Below the pieces are notes generated by a model. That model had not been told where the DNA came from, ran no database searches, and saw only the letters and a program-made list of their open reading frames with translations. Both the position numbers and the translations under genes were made by a program. This document shows, in pieces, positions 24,601-36,180 of a stretch of DNA of 64,000 nt. The stretch comes from Toxoplasma gondii ME49 (taxonomy: Eukaryota > Apicomplexa > Conoidasida > Eucoccidiorida > Sarcocystidae): positions 1,272,043-1,336,042 of the forward strand of contig NC_031477.1 of assembly GCF_000006565.2 (NCBI RefSeq), read 5' to 3'. The first letter of the stretch is position 1, and each line of letters begins with the position of its first letter.

Positions 24601-27169
24601 TCACTTTGATTTTCCGCAAACACTCGCCGACTATCTCCACCGGAGTGGAAGAACGGCGCGCGGAGGGGAGACTGGACGCGTCACGATTCTCTTCTCGAAA
24701 CGAAATCTTCCTCTCATTCAGCAAATCCAAAATGCGAGCCGCGCCGCCACGTCGCCTCCCGAGTTACGGTCCGTTCCTCAACTTTTTTGTGTCGCCTCCA
24801 CTGAATTAAGAAAAGAGGGGTCGTAGAATCCGAGGCCAGTTTATGATTCGCGCCGTCAGCTGTATCTCAGCAAGTCGCAGAGAATCGTCTTCCTCTTTTC
24901 TGTCCCCATGCGGTGCGGGCGTCAGCGCTTCAACGAAGGCTTCTCTGGACTCAAAGGATGCACGTGAAGTGTGTCTCAGTAGAATGAGCCTGTATTCCGG
25001 AATTGGGGTGTCTCGCGAGTTTTTCTATGGCTTGAAAGGGGTTCGGGGAAAGCCGCGTCTGTTCGGCACTCCAAGTAAACGTATGGCTGCGCATCTCTTC
25101 TTCCCTCGATCTTGTCTGAGAGAAGTGAACTTCGCTTTTCCGGTTTTTTCTCGTTAGAGACTTCGCCATGCACGCAGATGCAGCGTGTTTCTTTTCTAAA
25201 TCTGCAGACACGCGACTCCTCGGATTCGACGAGTTCTACGACTTGAAGAGCGGTGGAAAGAGCTCATCGACATGCGGTGAGTCGGAGACGTCAACCGGAT
25301 CGCCCTTCGCGACCAGACAGCACATTCGCCGAAGCGAAAAAGCTCTTCTATCTCAGTGAAACTCCACAACATGTTCATTCAGAATTTAAGGTGGTTTCTT
25401 CAGATGCGAAGGCCACGTTTTAGTAAAGTGCCTGCTGTGTTTGAAAAGAAGCGAAGTTGTGCGAATAGATTTAAGTTTCAAGAGGTTCGATCAGATGTAT
25501 GAGATGAAGTTTTCTTGCCTTTCGTTGCCATTGCAGCACCACGTCTGTCGATGAAACAAAGACTTCCAGCAGGCTCCTGTGAACGCCTGTGTGCGGCGAT
25601 AGAGCAGAGCAGTGGACGGACGCAGAGGAAGTCTGTCTTCGGTTTTTTAATCGGAGCTGAGGACCCTTGAGAGTCACAACGAAAGGTGTATTTCTGTTTG
25701 TATTTGCGTGTATTGTGAAAGCCGAGTTGACGACACATTCAGCTGTGGTATACTTTTTCATCTTGATGTTGTCTTCGCGTTGTGTACGGTTCCCGTAGAA
25801 ATCCGAAGCGCAAGATCGGAGGCCGCAAGAAGCTTGGACTTCCACCGAACAGAAACACGGTCGGGCCAAAGACAAAGTGGGCTATCAAGAAGCTTTACTT
25901 CAGGTACGCAGCAACAGATAGACGCAGGGGGGGGGTACCGTGAGCAGGCGATTTCCCGCGCCGTTTCGTTTCTCCGAAAATTCTGCTGCGGGGGCTTTTC
26001 CGTCTTGACCCTCTCTGTGACACAGAGAAGGGGAATCTGAACTTTTCGATCGTGTTTAGCTTTGTTCTCCGCGTCGTATCTGAGTGCGTTTACGATCACC
26101 ATATCACTGCATCACTAATCGAAGAATGTACCACTTCCTATGCTCCCTAACATCATCGCTGCCGGGAGTGATAAGTCCTGAGACAGGATTATTTATACGC
26201 TACGCGCGCGGTTGATTATGATGAACGATGCGTCGCTGGCGTCCCGATCAAAGAATATTTGTCGAAATGTTTTGGAGTTTCTACATAATAGTGTAGCAGT
26301 TTTACTCGTTCGTGAAGGAGAGTGCTGTACGGTCGCGGGGGTTTTTACCTAGTCACGTCTAGTAGAGTTGGCGGAGTTCTTCCCACTTAGGGAAGTATAC
26401 AGCATAGGTACTGTTTTTTCGCGTCGTTTCGTGAAGACTGGAGTTGCGGGTGTTGTACTGTGTCACAGGATGAAGGCCAAGGATCACCTACAGTTCCTGC
26501 GCTCTCGTGGCATTCTCGGGAAAAAGGAGCTGCTACCCCGGTAAGGAATCACCTCTTGGTCCAGACAGTCCGTTTCACTTCTTACTTTACACTGTATAAG
26601 TAAAATTTAATTTCAGTTTCAGGTTGCAAAGATTTCACGTGTTTGGCGTTTCCGTCACAATGAAGAGAAACCAATCTGTCTGTGGCTGCGTCTCTGTCGC
26701 CGCAACATCTCATACTTCTGTGACTCTGTGCTTTCAAACGCTTGTCTCATAGACACCCGCGGACATCGATAGAGCGATCCGATGCACAGCAGGCGATGAA
26801 GATGATTCGAGGAGACGATGGTCTACTACAGGTTCTTCCGGTGCGGAGGTCAAAGTTTTTCATGCTCAAACAAGCCCAAAAAAGCCAGGTGAGGATCGTA
26901 AATAGACCACTGGCTGGGACAGATGCGTTTCACACTTGCGTGTATTTGCACCAGCCATTAGCGCTACTATCCCGCCGTCGAGATACGAGGTTCATGTCAC
27001 TGCTTGCGGGCTGCTTTCCGTTCTAACAAATGTCTCATATCGCCCTGTGTTGTTTCAGGAAGCGCATTACGAGATGCCAGAGACAACTTCACCGATAGAC
27101 GGTGGGAGAACGTTCGAGACTCAACGGGCAGCCAAACCTGCCAAGCACACTCGAAAAACGTATTTCTAG
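21670..27169 (+). CDS. DEAD-box RNA helicase with EEAD motif II and a basic C-terminal extension
   Basis: ATP-dependent RNA helicase in eight exons: 21670-23435, 23957-24040, 24508-24768, 25208-25276, 25799-25903, 26469-26540, 26753-26888, 27059-27169. Every junction keeps phase; the donor at 24768 is the least certain. About 230 N-terminal residues are Arg/Ser-rich and low in complexity, compatible with an organelle-targeting leader (inference). Motifs: TDVQERCIP (Q motif), APTGSGKT (about 302-309), PSRELA, TPAR, IEEAD (413-416; the first Asp of DEAD is Glu), AAT in place of SAT, TNVASRGLE (usually TDxAxRGxD), and HRSGRTARGG. The C-terminal extension after QQIQ contains RLEERWKELIDMR, RNPKRKIGGRKK and LQFLRSRGILGKKELLP and ends KHTRKTYF. 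It resembles basic tails of organellar or ribosome-assembly helicases. Motif order is intact, so activity is plausible despite the substitutions. Confidence 0.5.
22491..22500 (+). repeat. Ten-guanine homopolymer inside the helicase reading frame
   Basis: The last base of a Lys codon and three Gly codons form an unbroken G10 just before the Q motif of the helicase. The frame stays open across it in this sequence. Confidence 0.5.
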
Positions 27170-28157
27170 AGTCAGTACCGCCCCGGTTTTCGCGGAACGA
27201 TGTAGCCTGCTGGAGAGAGTTCCTCTGCGTTGCACACGTCGCTCCCAGTGGTGTATAGTTGAAGAGAGACTCCAACACACTGCATCTTGTCACCAAGTGA
27301 AGCATGGACAGCAGAAATCCTACCACGGATGGCTTTGACATGGCTCCGTCGAGTGCTGTTTCGGGAGCGTTTCAGTGCAGATTCCGTGAGGAACGGTGAG
27401 CCGCGGTCGTCCCTCGTTGTGTGCTTTTTAATAGGAGCGGGCGCCGCTGCGTTTGTCAGCGGCCAAAGCTTGAAATACGTTTTTGTTTAGTTGTGTCGAA
27501 GGTAACTGAAGGTCACGATTCCTTTGTCTCACTTTTTAAGATTCACTAAGACAATCAAAGGGCGCGTCGTACGTGCGCCATTTTGTCCTCATCCACCGCA
27601 ATGTCAGCACGAGGTCGGTGTTGCTTGGCAAACTGCACCGAAAACAAGTTTAGGATCCGTGTCGGTTTCTCCATCTGCCCTCATTGTTCAGATCTTGACA
27701 AAAAAATGCTCTATATTTCCGATAGCGATGCTCACGGAGAGCTCGTCCGCAGCTGACACACTTTTATGTACCACAGCCACCACACCTAGTCCACAAAAAA
27801 GCATGCCGCGACTCAGCACGGACAGATGCTAGGGTGTCAGTGGTCTTTCATAACCTTATCCGAGAGCCACTGGTGGACGCGAGGTAGCGCTAATCGACAG
27901 TCTGGAGAGATCTGGAATCGTCTGCGACGCGGATAGGGGCTTGCCCGAGCATCGCAAATCTACGTATATTATATCCCTGCATAAAACAACCCGTGTCAAA
28001 ACAACTGCACACTCTTGGTTTCGCCCTCGCGGATGCGGTCGGCGGATACACGCCCAACTGGAGCCGCTCTTTCTCTGCGCGACGAGACTTCGACCCAATT
28101 CTTCAGGTCCTCTAGGGCATGAATAAATTTGAACGTCAAGACATGAAAGAAAGGAGC
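27170..28157. other. Convergent 3' spacer between helicase and CFAP161 homologue
   Basis: About 1 kb holding the 3' ends of two converging genes. A 102-codon open frame at 27524-27832 (+) has no recognisable feature. No repeat or RNA gene seen. Confidence 0.5.
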
Positions 28158-31100
28158 TCAGGATTCGGTTGTAGAAGAAGCTTGGGACTCGCTGTGGGTG
28201 TCGGCCGTGATAATCATCCAGTTATTCTCCGTTTCTAAAGGCGTACGCACCACAAGAAACGCGGATGGCAGAACGTATGGGAATGTATCGATGGATAGGT
28301 CTTCCCCTGTAAACCACGTTTTGCGTGGGGAGTCATGCTCACTGATGCTACGAATCCAGGTTGCTCATGTGTCGCGTTGTCCGCGCGTTCTCACTCAAGC
28401 ATCCGGGTCAAAACAGGTATGTATAGTGACAGGCCCTAAACGGATCTAGCGCGCTCATCCCACTTAATACGTGGGTGCACATTAACTCTTTGTCTCCATC
28501 GATCATGAGTTCATGCTGGGCAAAAAACCTTTTCCCGATACTCTGTACTCTGCGGCATCTGCAGCGTTTATGCTTCTCGAAATGTATGGCGGGAAGTGTT
28601 TTGTGTGCGCCGGCTTCACACCATCTTGTGACCCGATCGCTGAATGCGCGTTACGGATCTCGAGACCGTTAATAAGTCGGGAATCAACAGAGAGACGTTG
28701 CAGCAAACCAGAACGTAGCAGGTGAGGTGCGAGCTATCTTGTGCAACTTTAGGAATGCCTTACAACATTCGAGTGCATACCCTGTTGTCTTAGGTCTATG
28801 TCCGAAGTTGTTCTTCCGCATGCCTCAGCAATCAGATTTTGGGTTTTGTTCGTCGCAAGGTAGGATTTGCAGTGAACCTGGATGCAGACAGCCGCAGGTT
28901 ATTCAAGGAGAGAGGTGTGCTGGATTGTTGGCAGACACGCCATCAACGGCCGAGGCATTGTGTTTTAGAAAGAATCATTAATCTACAGCCCGACGAAATG
29001 TGTCCACGAGTCTGCAACTGTCTGCTCAACACTGCGCCTGGAGTTTCTCGATGGTCAAGCTTACCTCGTATTCAACGCCATAGTCATTGCGATAGTTGAC
29101 TTTTGGGGATGAAGCTAGCATCTGGTCTGTCTGTGCGTGCTTGATTACAATTGGTGTATTTGCTGGCACTGGACATCCTTCGGTCTCGAAGCGAACACGA
29201 GGATCGACGTGGAAAATCTGTCGATAACGACAGTTTCAGAAGCTCGAGCATGATTGTCAGATCTTCTAAAGGGTGTCTCGAACTCGATGGAACCGCGAAA
29301 CATTGGGAAAACATGTTGATTCAGAAGGTTTAAGGGACGAAATGTCATCGTCAATCTATGCACCGACTTGCCTACGGCAGGTTCGCTCTACACTAACTGA
29401 TGCATAGCGCTAGACGGACTGCTAAAACTGCGCAGTGGCGAGAAATAAGAGATACCATCAGTCATGCTAACTCCCCTGGTACATTTTGGTTGGTAGCGAA
29501 GGACGTCGCAGTCATACATCTTTGCTCGAAACGGCCCATGTTTTTCTTGGTATGGAGGTCAGTAGTAGACTGACCTTCCAGACAGTATTAGCGGACGTTG
29601 TTGGACAAAACAGGACTTGCTGGTAATTTGAAAACTTGGCGAACGATATGGGAGATCGTATTTCGCTGTGCAGGTACCTCTGCATATTGGTCGGAACAGA
29701 AAGCGGGCACGCCAACGCCAAAGAAGCTGCAGCGCTTTGAAAACCAGAACTTGATGGCATTCAGTCATGTTTTAGTAGATCGGCATACGCGGGTCATGGT
29801 GGAACCGATGGCCGAATGCACAGCAAGATACCAGACAGCAGAAATTTGCTCCATACTCCTATCCGGATGCCTTCAGTGTTATTGATAGTGACTCACGTCT
29901 TGGTTTCCATGCTTGACAGGACAGAGTTGTGAAAGCGAGGCATCCACCTTTACGGTAACAGGCTGGCCAAAGTGAATGACTGTGTCGGATCCGAAACTGT
30001 CGTCATTGATAGGCCTGGGTGAACAGCGGAAACACTGCGAAAGATGGCTTGTATTCAAGACGGGAACGCAGCAGGTCCTGCCCATATCGGGAAGACAGTC
30101 AGATTCGAGCGCTGTCAGCAAAAGGTTGTTCTTATTTACTCCGCTTCCATCACCTGCCTCACCCAAAGGCGCATTTCCTCAGAAGCAACCCTTGCTTCAG
30201 GTAGCATGTCACATTGCCGCTGATGCGGCTATCGGATAATTGCGCACTGTGTGAAGCCGAGTGGCATCCGGGAAACCCTTTTTATGATCTTCCTGAGGTT
30301 AGGAAGGATAATGGCGTTTCCGGGCACTGACTGGCTGCCACTCAAATCTCCTGCGCACGCGTCTTATTCACTGTTCTTTTGTATGTGCTTGATTTGATTG
30401 AAATCGGTGTTTGGAGGCGTACCGACAGAGATGAAACACATTTCTAACGCAGGAGTCGTAGCTAGGTCCTGTGGCACACGCAAAGGAGACTCCAGTTGTC
30501 TTCTCCGTCTTATCACCGACGTCCGCACACAGGAACCCTCCCGTCCGCTCATTGACGATCATCACCCGCTGGCCAAAATGGAGATAGCCATCTTCCGACT
30601 TGCTTAGTGTCGCTGGTTGTAGACTGGCGCTGAGTCTCTTGATCTTTTTGAGGACCGACAGCTCCCCTGGATTTTCCGCATTCGAAGGCGTGAAACAAAC
30701 GGAGTGGATGCGACATGAAAGATCTGGCTCTGGCACCGGTTCTGAACGTCCCTCTGTAAGCATGTGGGTGTGCTGGGTAAACCGGAAAGCGACGTGTTGA
30801 CACAGGCAAGCTGCGACGCGAATGTGTTCAGAGATTGAGCCATATCGCAGTTCACGTTTTATGCAGAGACTATCACTCGTACATCGGTTGCGAAAGCAGT
30901 AATAAGTGCGAAGGGGTAGATCCTCGATTGTTCGCGCTCTTTAGTGGCCTAGTCATTGGACGCTTCACGAATTAAACTCCGTTACACTCACATGGGATGA
31001 CAGGCCTAGTCGGCCCACTTTGTCGCCAGTAAAGGTGGGAGCTTGGGCACCAGCGGTGTACTTTTTCAGTTGTAACACACCCATCATAGAATTAGTGTCG

Positions 31101-31245
31101 GGAGCTAAGTTCCCCTATATGTAAACAACGATATCGAGAAAGAGTGGTCCCTACCGGCTTTCTTTTTCTCGAGAAAACTTTTGCATTCTTCATCATACGA
31201 AGCTGCTTCTTCTTGCCAGTTACCAAGTCTGAACGGAATTGACAT
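28158..31245 (-). CDS. CFAP161: CFAP161 homologue (axonemal doublet-microtubule inner protein)
   Basis: Six exons: 31155-31245, 30423-30666, 29897-30077, 29575-29679, 29065-29217, 28158-28337, giving 317 residues against about 300 in animal CFAP161. Phases match throughout. Collinear matches to the animal family: FRLGNWQEEAA near the N-terminus (family IGNWNED), SFLEKKKAGEL, SEDGYLHFGQRVMIVN (family TEDGYIHYGDKVMLVN), VIHFGQPV for the second YGQ element, RYLHSEIRS, then VRFETEGCPVPANTPIVIKH (family LRLEYEGFPVPANAKILINH), and NNWMIITAD near the C-terminus (family NHWMLVTG). In other organisms the protein binds inside axonemal doublet microtubules. In a coccidian the flagellum exists only in the male gamete, so expression there is inferred. 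The acceptor of the last exon (28337) is the least certain edge. The start is the first ATG, directly before the conserved RLGNW element. Confidence 0.5.
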
Positions 31246-32656
31246 TTCCAAACACCTCTGCCTTTACGTATTTATCATATTGTGGATCGGGAGTATTAAG
31301 GTGCCCAGAGTCTATCGCAGTTATTCACTCTGCAACCATCTCTAACGGCAACCGATAATTCGGAAATAGACCCTCGCTGCTCATTGTGGCAATAGAAAAG
31401 CGTGAGCTGCACTCGAGAAGTGAAGGAAATCACAGGTTGCTGTCGTAACTTGACTGCTTCACCTCTAATTTTCTCCGCTATTTGAATATGTGGCCACAGC
31501 ATATCTGATTTGTCACAAAACCAACGCTTTCTTGAACTGCTGCCATTCTGCGGAAACAAACGCAAAGACCACGAACCTGAATGCCGTCTGGTATCACATT
31601 TTGGCATTCTGGCCCCCCAAGGCGTTGGTGTTAAGCGACGGATTGTACCTGCACTTGAAACCGACAGCTGGTCGGCTAGTACCTCCGGAAAATCTCTTCG
31701 CCATGATATTAGCAGCCTCAGCTTCGTCAGTTGGTTTCTCAGGTGGGCCCAAATGGCACTACGTTATTCTGTGTAGAAACAGGGTCAGCTTCGACTTCCT
31801 TTCTTGGTAATCACCGGAACAGTATCAGATTCCAGGTTCGCCTGCCCCAGTTGGCTCCAGGAGAAAGAGAGAGACAAACGTATGTTCAGCCCTGGAGCGA
31901 TTTCCGAAGACTATTCTAGAATGCTTCTTCGCAAGCGGCAGGCCACAACTACTGATTGCTTTGCCCTGCTATCGGTGTAAGCGTCCTCAACGACTTTGGA
32001 AATACATCCACTCAGCTAACAAAAAGTAATCGTGGGCCTCGATATTGCTGACATGTTTGATGCTGCAGTGTGATTTTTCCGTGCAACTTCGCGAAACAGG
32101 GCCCGTCGATGATTCCTCTTGAAACCCGAAGTAACCAATGTCGGCTTACTGGCCACCCAAGTGGTTCACTAGTCTCTAAAACCAAATGAGTTTTCTGCCG
32201 TTGTACGGAATAATTGTAGAAGCTGATCACGAATGACAGCTCGTGATGGCTGCAATCTAGTCCGGTAACCACAGAAAGGCGACCGTAAGGACGAATCTGA
32301 CGAGGCCTCGGTCCACATGATATCAGAAAAATACAGCTTGTTCGCTACTGCTGAACAGCGGGATTGTTCTTCTTTGTCACGGGTTCTGTATGGTGGTACA
32401 GTGGAAGAAATTACGACAGTATAATTCGGACGCGACTGCGACTGGAAAACACTCTGGGGGAAAAACTCTCCCACTCCACCCTGCGGAACGCAGATTAACT
32501 AGATTCTGTGAGTGATTGACAGGCCAAATTTTGAAGAGTTTTACTGCATCAACGTACAAAACCATTACAGCCACAGCTGAGGGAACACAAGGAATCTATC
32601 AGCATATAAAAAACATACGCTAGATGAGGTGGGCAACATCGGGCACTCATGAATTT
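31246..32656. other. Spacer between CFAP161 homologue and rhoptry-type kinase
   Basis: About 1.4 kb expected to hold the CFAP161 promoter and the kinase 3' UTR. Open frames on both strands (for example 31490-31810 +) lack any family signal. Nothing further is supported. Confidence 0.5.
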
Positions 32657-34129
32657 TTAGGAAAGCACTTGTGAGGTCCGTACAACCTCGCTTAAACGCA
32701 ACCTTTGTGTTCTGTCGAAACAAAGGAGACCCCTGATGATCCTCTGAACTTCGGGGTGCACCTGCTGACCGCCAGCGTCTCGGCGCTGGCGAAAAAGGTC
32801 AGGCAATGATTTGTCCTCGCTCAACTGTTGAATGTACATTGTGACATCCTTTGTCCTACGAAAATGCTTCGAAGAAAGACCAAAAGGGTAGACGCCTGTC
32901 CATAATTTGTACAATGTCATACCCAAAGCCCACAAATCAGCAGCCTCCGTAACTTGAGCGAAAATCGCTCGTCTTCTGTCCCACCCCGCCAGTACGATTC
33001 CGACGTCTGAAGGATCTGTCAACTTTGGTGTGTAAACAAGAGCTTCAGTACTACCGTTGGGAACACTAAGGCCGAAATCGCCGAGGTAAATGTTACCCTG
33101 TTCATCAAGAAAAAAGTTAGAGTCTTTAATATCCCGATGCACGAGGCCCTTGCAGTGCAAGTTGTGCACAACCTCTATCATCTGCTTTGTGAGGAACAGC
33201 CTTGCTTGGTACGATAAGCTAGCGCACGCCGACAGAAGGTCAGCCAGGCTACAATATAGCCTCTTATAAAGGACCACAATGCTGCATCCCGCGCCCCTGC
33301 TGCCAATATCGAAGAGATCCGGAAGTCCACGTATTCGTCCACAAAAGAGAGGTACGGCAAACCTGTCGCGGAAGTATAGTTGAGCCGATGTAACGGAACG
33401 AAGAAGTAGACGGATCCTCATTTCCATGCGTTTGCTTACAGCAAGAGCTTTTGAAATATCAGACTGCGGGCTTTGCAGGAAGGTGCGGTCGAGGAACAGT
33501 AGTTTGAGGGCCAAAGAGTCCAACTCTCCTGAGTGAGCAGTCGAAGCCTCGAAAACTATGCCATTCCCCCCTACTCCTAAGTACCGCCCCCGGACCATCC
33601 GCAGAGGTTGGCATTCCTTATCAAGGACGTCTAAAGTGAAATGACTACCATTGCTGACGAGGCTGTCAACTGCAACGGCAGCAGCAATCGCACCTTTATC
33701 TTGTTTGTATACACACGCCTCGACGTCTACCCAGCGAAGTACCGCCATGATGTCAGAACGACCCCGGTGCTCGTCAAGCTGAGCAAACGCCAGCCCGTTT
33801 TTGCGGATATCATACTTAGCCCGCGAACAGAGAGGCGTACAGCGAAGATAGCGGTGCAGTGTAGAAAAAACCCGGGTATTCACGTGGTGAACCCTCCAGC
33901 GAAACGCTTTCCTCCGTGAGGTGTTCGACACAGGTCCCGCTGGCTCGGTCGAAGTATCATTCTGTGTATGACACAAGTTCGACAAAGATTCTTGATTGTC
34001 CGCATGCGTTGGTTGCCCAATAAGAGCGTCAGGGCCCTCCTGTCTATCAAACTCCTCTGCAACGCGGCCGACATTCGCAGACCCCGACAAATCTACGCGC
34101 CAAGCGCTAGAGTTGAACACGTGACGCAT
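32657..34129 (-). CDS. Rhoptry-type (ROP-like) Ser/Thr protein kinase
   Basis: An intronless coding block of 490 residues with a complete kinase domain in the C-terminal two thirds. The Gly loop is GVGGNG (185-190), the ATP-anchoring Lys is in ALKL (Lys209), the catalytic loop is HRDIKDSNF (331-339, with Asp333, Lys335 and Asn338), and the metal-binding DFG is at 351-353. WALGMTLYKLWTGVYPF follows, typical of the apicomplexan rhoptry kinase family, and the usual APE motif is not evident, also as in that family. All catalytic residues are present, so it is predicted active rather than a pseudokinase. Such proteins are normally secreted from rhoptries into the host cell. The N-terminal 150 residues lack an obvious signal peptide, but an acceptor (TCTCCAG|AA) sits just before the ATG at 34129, so a short upstream exon carrying the signal may exist. 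Which ROP subfamily it belongs to cannot be fixed by eye. Confidence 0.5.
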   Translation of the reverse strand: MRHVFNSSAWRVDLSGSANVGRVAEEFDRQEGPDALIGQPTHADNQESLSNLCHTQNDTSTEPAGPVSNTSRRKAFRWRVHHVNTRVFSTLHRYLRCTPLCSRAKYDIRKNGLAFAQLDEHRGRSDIMAVLRWVDVEACVYKQDKGAIAAAVAVDSLVSNGSHFTLDVLDKECQPLRMVRGRYLGVGGNGIVFEASTAHSGELDSLALKLLFLDRTFLQSPQSDISKALAVSKRMEMRIRLLLRSVTSAQLYFRDRFAVPLFCGRIRGLPDLFDIGSRGAGCSIVVLYKRLYCSLADLLSACASLSYQARLFLTKQMIEVVHNLHCKGLVHRDIKDSNFFLDEQGNIYLGDFGLSVPNGSTEALVYTPKLTDPSDVGIVLAGWDRRRAIFAQVTEAADLWALGMTLYKLWTGVYPFGLSSKHFRRTKDVTMYIQQLSEDKSLPDLFRQRRDAGGQQVHPEVQRIIRGLLCFDRTQRLRLSEVVRTSQVLS

Positions 34130-36180
34130 TTCTGGAGAACAGGCACGAAATGCATCAACAAACCGCGCCGAGATGCAGAACTTTAACCATACTCACAAGA
34201 CTACTGGGGCCACCAGTCGGTCAGCAAATTCAGCTAGCTAGAAACACAAAACCACGGCGTGGTTTAATATGTACAGAATTGACTAATACGCCTTTTGAGA
34301 TATGTTGGATCCACCTAAAAATTGCTCTTCGGGCTGCCTGATAGAAATCCATGAGACCATTGTGTGTGACACTTATTGAACTCGAAACAGAACAGAAAAG
34401 AGCACGTAGACACATCAGTCGGAGCGGGGACACAACAAACCCTAGCGGCGAAGAAGCTTCCGGAAACATCATATCTCCCATTCGCCTGCTGAAACGCATG
34501 TGGAAACATGATTCTCGCTTTTAGAAATTGTTTCCCGAGTTTTTGCGACGCCGCATGGGTCTCATCCCGGCGAAGTTCTCACACCTTTGGACAAAACGTA
34601 CATCGCGCATATTGCCAGTATTCATCTTCGTTCATCCTGTAAAGTAGCATCCGCCAGCCTCTCGCACTTGATATTTTCAGCGGTAGACACAGAGAGAGCG
34701 TACTAACAATGACTAACCATACGGGGCTGTTGGATACGGCAGCTGAATGTGCAAAACGTTCGAGCGTGCTCCACACCGGCCTACCCTTGAGACAGGCAGG
34801 CCAGGATACAGTCACAACACTTCTTTTCAGCTGTCAAGATTGTAAAGCTGTGTCACCCACTTCAGATAGCTGAATATAACTTTCAACTACGCATATGATC
34901 TCGGCACGATTGCCGCTGATAAATAGAAAACTTCAAGGGAAAGCAAGTACTTCCGCTGTGACCCCCACGCATATCGAACAAGCGTGTGCCGGCATGTATT
35001 CTCATACCTCTATTACGATAGTCTTCTCTATGAAAAAGTAGCCCTTTTTTCCTTTTATGTACAACTTTTCCCCTACGTCTTGCTTCGTGGACCTCCTACG
35101 AACCGAACTCAAAATGACTGTGCAGGCTTGAACCAGGCAGTTGCAGTCTGCTTCGATCGTCGTGCTGTTCGATGTGGTGACTCACTGTGTGTTTCGTTTG
35201 AGACAGACTTACTGAGCAGAGCGGGCATGCACAGCACGGTTCGACTTAAAAAACGACTCATTATGTTAAGGCTAATTCCGAAGGCAGCATTGTGCACTGA
35301 TCATGACACGATATCATATTTTCTGCGGAAGTTCTGTCCAAGGTGAAGACTCTACGCCGTGGTTTCACCTTTAACTCGAGATGTAAGTCATTGTTTTTTT
35401 TGACCACCGACATGCTAGTCGGAAATGTGCTTCGAAAGATGGAAACAACAAACGCAAAGTGGCATGTACGCCGCAAGATTCTTGAAGCCTGATTTCCATT
35501 TGTCTTCTTAGACGATTGACAGGCATACGATAAAAGGCGTCATTTCAGTAGAAACAACCTCGACAGTTGCAAGTTAGAACCCACATTTTCCCGTATGCTT
35601 CAGATATGCACGCTAGTGGCTTCCATTCACAAAGGGTAAGCGTATTTCATGGAATCTATGGTCCTGCCTTGTTTCTTTATTCAAATGCGAACCACCCATG
35701 ACATCAGCATGCCCTTCGAAGGACAGTTGTTCGTTCTGTCGCATTTACTTGGTATGTTGCAAAGTCCTATTCTTATGACATCTCCTAGATAATTTTAGAC
35801 AAACCATCTTCTGAAACGACATATGGTCGACATGAGACACACAACTAAATAAACGCTCGTGTATCGCACTGTTCCGCACGCATGCTCGCAGAACAGGTAC
35901 CTTTTCAGAGGAAACCGTTTTCGGAGGTTGTCAGGCCCGCATCAGAATAAGCCGCTTTACATGGCGACTGATTTGAATAAGAACAAGAACAGTACCAGTA
36001 CCACACCAGCAGGCTTAACAAGCACAACAGCGCAGCGCATGCGCCGACGAAGAGGTTCCAGGCTGGGTCTCAAGACTAGTGACACTTTGCGCCTCATCAG
36101 CTCTGGAAAAACGAATTATTCACTACAGAGTACCGTTCATTGCAGAACATACTACAGCGGAGAACAGCAGTACAGTACTT
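34130..36180. other. Spacer with kinase upstream region and TMEM43 downstream region
   Basis: About 2 kb without a supported gene. It includes the kinase promoter or upstream exon on the left. A 120-codon open frame at 34984-35346 (+) has no recognisable feature. Confidence 0.5.

Noticed and set aside
25168..25359. A short plus-strand frame with FDEFYDLKSGGKS over the fourth helicase exon
   Set aside because: The other frame (RLEERWKELIDMR) joins in phase to the flanking helicase exons, whereas this one does not.
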